Positions 60,001 to 64,000 of a DNA stretch of 64,000 nucleotides are shown one piece after another. The stretch is from assembly GCA_033030425.1 (NCBI GenBank), contig JAUFSD010000022.1, positions 434,001 to 498,000 of the forward strand, given 5' to 3'. The stretch is from Verpa conica (lineage: Eukaryota; Ascomycota; Pezizomycetes; Pezizales; Morchellaceae). Within the stretch, counting starts at the first letter, position 1. Every line of letters starts with the position of its first letter. Below the pieces are notes generated by a model. It did no database searches. It had not been told where the DNA came from and was given only the letters and a program-made list of their open reading frames with translations. A program made the position numbers and the translations under genes.

Positions 60001-61700
60001 GGGAAGGGGGGGGGACGTGGTGGTGGTTGTGGAACCGTGCGTCGCCGCCTCAGAGTAAATTTTTTTAGAGTTGTGCTTCTCCCCGGGCTTTGGAGAGAAT
60101 GGGGAAAAGCGATTCGCCCCTCCCCCATTAGTTTCGAAATGTATGCATCGGGGAGGTCGTTGCAGTGAAACAGAACCAGGAGAAAAATGGAAGTGTGAGG
60201 GCGAGAGGGCAGGGTGCTAGATCTGGCACATGGAACACCCAAGTGCTCACACTGGTCCGAATTGGCACCGCGGCCTCCCACGCAACTCGTCTGAGCGGTG
60301 GGAACCCCCATTGTTCCTCTTTTCCTTTATCCATTCCCGAGGGCGACCGCCTCAATCAGCTTTTGTTTGATGGTGACATGGGTTACCGAAGCTGGAGGAG
60401 CAAGAGGCACGAAAAGGTACCTGCTGAACAAAGTCTGGGGTAAAAAGGCAACATAAACATGGATCAATGGAGTAAGCGCCAGCGAAGCCTCCTTTTCGGG
60501 CTCTGGGGCTCACCCTTTCGGTAACTGCAAGCCCACTCATTCATCCGCATCGATTCCCTTTGCCTCTCCATCGGTTTGGTTCGTCGTCAATGACATATGT
60601 AATCCGGTTATTCTTCAGGAGCCCGGCTATATTCAATTACGGCCAAAAAATTGGGGTTTCTGTGGGGTTTCCTTATGAGGGGGTGGCCTAGTGGGGGCTG
60701 CCGATAGGACTGGAGTTTTCCTTGGTGCGATGTATCAAAAAAGAACACGATCGAACATGCAACATGTTCCCTTTAGCTGTGGGACAAGATAAGGGAACGC
60801 CTACGCTGGAGCGCAGTGCTGCTATGTACTGTCTTGAAAACAGCCAGCTCTCCCACCCCCCCCCCTTTATTCTGCATCAGTCGTAATACCACCTATATCC
60901 TGTTTAACAATTCTCACCAGCTTCACCGCCCCTCCCCCCTCCTCCAGCTTCGAGATGAGTTTGTAGCACTTGATTTTGAAAACGGATCTGGGTTTGGTAG
61001 CTAAATCTTTCGGTAGTTAGCTGTAGTTGATGTAGGACGCGGGTGGCTGCAAGGGCCATCTGTTCTTCCGGCCATTCTCCCGAGCCCCCCCCCCCTCTAA
61101 AGGTAACGGGTACATATGTGGGGTTCCCGAGTGCCGGCGAGTCAAGGGAGTCGAGTGTACTGATCGCGATTTAATCTACATCTCCATATCTATTCCGAGA
61201 GAAAGATAAGTACTGCATGTGTACTCCGGGGTAAGTTTCGCTGGTAACCCGAGTTGCCTAACAACTCAAGGCAAGGCTCCAATAAAATTAAAACCACCTA
61301 CATACTATGGAATCGGGGATAACCGATATAGAATACATGACTCCTGTTCCTGCACTCCTCCTCTTTCAGAATAAACAATAATAATCGATACTTCTGTATA
61401 ATGCTGACAAAATCGACCTCTAGGGTCTTCTATAAACGTCCGCCCCAAAGACATAAACAAGAAAGGAAAGGAAAATATGTAGTAGTAGTGTGAGACGGAG
61501 ATGAGAAATTTAAAAACAAAAAGAAACTTCCATGTCCCAGAAACAAACGCCCAAAGTTCCATCATGGTTTATCCCAATCATAATCCCTCTAATAATAACA
61601 GTGTAAAAAATAAGAAAACAAATAGATATTCGCCGACCAAACCAAACCCCAAGAAAGAAAGAAGAAAAAAGTCCACACCGCTGTTAAAGGAAATTGCTAA
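51090..61700. other. Ten-kilobase region without a recognised intact gene
   Basis: Frames are short and shuffled between strands. 52.8-53.6 kb has protein-like fragments (see the pseudogene entry). 56.2-57.1 kb holds two frames (96 and 184 residues) without domains. Homopolymers are frequent (T17 at 52497-52510 region, C14 at 54229-54242, A15 at 57613-57627). Telomere-like TTAGGGTTAGGG occurs once near 56490 but is not an array. From about 58.3 kb the DNA becomes more balanced, consistent with creA 3' flanking sequence. Confidence 0.45.
52800..53590 (+). pseudogene. Possible decayed gene fragments
   Basis: Short stretches look protein-like in changing frames: FYPAIPRVGVLEDWKKGAEV and SVYPLTRAGNVTILPWEPPP (52805-52940), FPPSIVYRALHPRSTVLYAQ (53117-53177), and FNYQRAGDMTKAVIYAADAY followed by ALTGLVSFWF (53481-53580). 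Stops and frame changes separate them with no consistent intron signals. I do not recognise a family. This is an inference from composition only, and it may be chance. Confidence 0.25.
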
Positions 61701-63044
61701 TCACATCCTATCGGCCAAATCACCACCAGCTATCGAATTCGATGTTGATGATGAAGCAGACGAAAACCCAAGACTAGAAGTGTTGTTGAGAAGATCATGA
61801 ACGTGAACTCTAGGAACAGGCAGCTTCCTTTGAGCACCATCAACACGGTTAATGATATCACCTAGCCTCAGGCCTTTTGTCTGGTGTGAGGTCTGAACTG
61901 GAGGGCTACCAGTATTGTATGGGTCAGCAACCTCCATTGGTGTCAGAGCAGGCATATGCCTTAATGACAGGTGCCGGATGCTAGGCAACTGCATGTACTC
62001 GAGGTCACGGTCGCGAGGAAACAACCGAGGAGAGTGTGCTGGGGTAGCAAGTGGGGTGCTCTCAGGTGTAGGAGAGCATGAATCATGGGAGAAGGTAGGG
62101 GATGAAGGTGCAGTCGAAACTGGGGAGCTAGGCCTTGATTTCTTGACTAAACGATGGGATATATACGGATCATCGTCCTCGTGTGAGTGAGAACGGGACA
62201 TTGGCTGAGTACCACCATAAGACATCGATGGGAGCGGGCGGTTTCCGTAGTAGTTGTAACTCTGCTGAGGATGGCAATGTCTCTCACGCTCGAGTTGCTG
62301 TGAGGCAGTGTCGGCCAACACGCTCAAATCCAGTCCATGGCTGCCCATTCCACCAAGAGAAGGGCTGCTCGTGGCCCTCCCGAAAGGCGATAATCCTGAG
62401 TGAATCGAGGGTGCATGCATGCCGTGGTAGGAGTGAGGTGGCGAGACATTGGGAGAGCCGACGTGAGATGGAGGAGCCGACTTTGAGATGATTTTTGGTG
62501 GAGGTGGCATCATTTTTCCAGTAGTGGTAATAGCTGAACCATCGTGCTGTGCCTGGGCAGCAGCAGCGAGAGCAGCTTGCTGATGGTTCTTGTTGCTTCT
62601 TCGGGAATTGGGGTTGGTGTGGATTCTAGAGTGTCGGGTAAGCTCGTCAGAGCGGCTGAACCTCTTTGAGCACCCGGGGAAATTGCAGCCATGAGGCTTC
62701 TCCCCAGTGTGAGTGCGGATGTGTCTAGTTTGATGTTCTAGTCTGTGGAATGCCTTTTCACATAGTGGGCACTTGTAAGGCCGAGGCAGTTCAGGTCGCC
62801 CATCTTGCATTGCCTCTTGATGGGAGAGACTCCCTAGAGGATGGATGAGGGCATTCATCCCCACCTGGTGAGTTCTATCGTCGTGGAAAGACCTAGATTG
62901 AGGTATTGAAGCTTGTTGGTGAGGAGTCTGGTGAGTTCTATCGTCGTGGCAAGACATAGATTGAGGTATTGAAACTTGTTGGGGAGGAGATTGGTGGAGG
63001 AGAGCTGAGAGGGAGGAGATATTGTTAGGGCCGGGTCGTTGCAT
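61701..63044 (-). CDS. creA: C2H2 zinc-finger carbon catabolite repressor CreA/Cre1
   Basis: A frame of 447 residues from ATG 63044 ([15 protein letters not shown]). The frame stays open further upstream but only with poly-Leu, Pro and His-Gln runs and no ATG, so 63044 is the likely start. Two zinc fingers: C92, C95, H108, H112 and C120, C125, H138, H142. The recognition helices (HRLEHQTRH and SRSDELTRH) are those of CreA/Mig1 proteins that bind SYGGRG sites and repress genes for alternative carbon sources when glucose is present. Downstream are an Ala/Gln run, the [20 protein letters not shown] motif and the C-terminal [12 protein letters not shown] and [11 protein letters not shown] motifs typical of CreA. 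Residues 18-38 and 39-59 are a 21-residue tandem duplication. The C-terminus is Ser-rich. Identification is firm. Confidence 0.96.
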   Translation of the reverse strand: MQRPGPNNISSLSALLHQSPPQQVSIPQSMSCHDDRTHQTPHQQASIPQSRSFHDDRTHQVGMNALIHPLGSLSHQEAMQDGRPELPRPYKCPLCEKAFHRLEHQTRHIRTHTGEKPHGCNFPGCSKRFSRSDELTRHSRIHTNPNSRRSNKNHQQAALAAAAQAQHDGSAITTTGKMMPPPPKIISKSAPPSHVGSPNVSPPHSYHGMHAPSIHSGLSPFGRATSSPSLGGMGSHGLDLSVLADTASQQLERERHCHPQQSYNYYGNRPLPSMSYGGTQPMSRSHSHEDDDPYISHRLVKKSRPSSPVSTAPSSPTFSHDSCSPTPESTPLATPAHSPRLFPRDRDLEYMQLPSIRHLSLRHMPALTPMEVADPYNTGSPPVQTSHQTKGLRLGDIINRVDGAQRKLPVPRVHVHDLLNNTSSLGFSSASSSTSNSIAGGDLADRM

Positions 63045-64000
63045 GTGATTGATGATGGGGATGGTATGTTGGTGCTGATGATGGTGATGCTGATGATGTT
63101 GTAGTGGTTTAGTAGTAGTGGCAGCAGAAGCAGAAGTAGCAGTAGCAGTAAGTGGTGGTGGTGGTGGTAGTAGTAGTAGCAGTAGCAGTAACAGTAATAG
63201 GGTTGTGAGTGGTTGTAATAGAGGTTGGAGGTGGATGATGAAGCGATGACGGACGCGAGTGAACAATGTGGAGAAAAAAAAATAACGGAGACGGCGTCCG
63301 CGGGGTTATATGTACCCAGGCGGTCTCAGACGGGCGGTGTGGGATGGAAAGGAGACGAAAAAAGAGTGGAGTGTGGGAGGGGGGAGGGGGGGGGGCGTGT
63401 GTTGGATTTGTAGGTCTACCGATCGCTGGCCCCCGATGTTCGGGGAAATATTTTTTGCTTCTTTTTTTACGGACTGGGAAGGAGGGTGGGACGGATGCTG
63501 CTGATGCAGTGGGAGTAAAGCAGCACTGTAAACAACAAACACTCAGCTACGGACGATGACGCTGATGACGCTGATGGGGAAATATTGTGATGAGGCGGAT
63601 GCGTATATGTGTGGTGTAAGAAGGTCCCAAGCGCGGAGCTCAGAACAAAAAAATATATGTGAATGTAAACGTGAATGTGAAAAATTCAAATGAGGCGCTG
63701 TTATGCTGTTACCGCTGCCCCCTAGGTGAGTATCTGACTGGGTCGATGTGGGGACTCTGAGCCGCGGAGGGGATCCAGGTGGGACAAGTCTATTGATGCG
63801 AGCCGGCGAGCAAAATAAATCGCCTAATTTTCTTCTTTCCTTCTCTTGCTCTTACAGCCCTTCAACTCTGGCTGGCTTGTTGTCCAGATTTTGATTCTAC
63901 AGCCCCACAACCACGGCTACCAGTCAGTTATGATCTGGTGTACTTAATGCCACGCCTTTCGTCTATCTTGAGGAGAACTGGGGAAACGTAGCGTGCGGGG
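63045..64000 (-). promoter_or_regulatory. creA promoter and leader with SYGGRG-type sites
   Basis: Right after the start codon side comes a repetitive GGT/AGT/AGC stretch (63100-63200), then G-rich sequence. Candidate CreA sites (SYGGRG) read on the + strand: GCGGAG 63633, GTGGGG 63748, GCGGAG 63764, CTGGGG 63978 and GCGGGG 63995. CreA autoregulation is known in other fungi, and the 16-bp spacing of two sites fits cooperative binding. The motif is short and some matches are expected by chance. No further gene is seen before the window ends. Confidence 0.5.

Noticed and set aside
61501..61800. 99-residue plus-strand frame overlapping the creA end
   Set aside because: Lys/Asn-rich frame antisense to creA and its 3' UTR; the creA frame is the real one.
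1..64000. CRISPR arrays, prophage, complete transposase or reverse transcriptase genes
   Set aside because: None seen; repeats present are inverted-end elements, microsatellites or short dispersed motifs.

Overview
The window looks like nuclear DNA of a filamentous ascomycete (Pezizomycotina). The evidence is the fungal alpha-aminoadipate lysine pathway (LYS2), a CreA/Cre1-type carbon repressor, an Rsc7/Swp82-family chromatin remodelling subunit, a Pho85-type (Clg1-like) cyclin, Not2 and Sap30, together with many 40-110 bp spliceosomal introns. The class cannot be fixed from sequence alone. The many ankyrin genes and the TA-rich, element-bearing spacers would suit Pezizomycetes, but that is only a guess.

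Layout. 0-3.5 kb: the 3' two thirds of LYS2 (+), cut by the window edge, convergent with a small ankyrin gene (-). 3.5-12.3 kb: no convincing gene; its right end is a long pyrimidine-rich leader of a cyclin gene (12.3-14.0 kb, +). 14-21 kb: gene-free, with two MITE-like elements with long terminal inverted repeats at 19.05-19.39 and 19.87-20.31 kb. 21.3-25.2 kb: an F-box/ankyrin gene (-) diverging from an Rsc7-type gene (+). 25.2-34.8 kb: TA-rich accessory stretch with a third ankyrin gene and a hidden, intron-split small secreted protein gene (29.3-29.6 kb, -). 34.8-40.7 kb: a dense housekeeping block on the + strand (NOT2, a conserved membrane protein of unknown function, SAP30). 41.9 kb: an intron-containing tRNA-Ile(AAU). 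42-46.8 kb: TA-rich, with a tandem repeat at 46.3 kb. 46.8-51.1 kb: a Rad51-family paralog (-) diverging from an mARC-like MOSC enzyme gene (+). 51.1-61.7 kb: no intact gene recognised, possibly gene relics. 61.7-63.0 kb: creA (-) with its promoter running to the window end.

The housekeeping genes do not form a pathway or a cluster. LYS2 makes lysine; the Rsc7-type protein, Sap30, Not2 and CreA act in chromatin and transcription; the Rad51 paralog acts in recombination. The accessory content (three ankyrin genes, the secreted peptide, MITEs, strand-biased short motifs) sits in the spacers between housekeeping islands. No CRISPR array, prophage or complete transposase gene was seen. Splice sites are read by eye from GT...AG signals, frame continuity and family resemblance.
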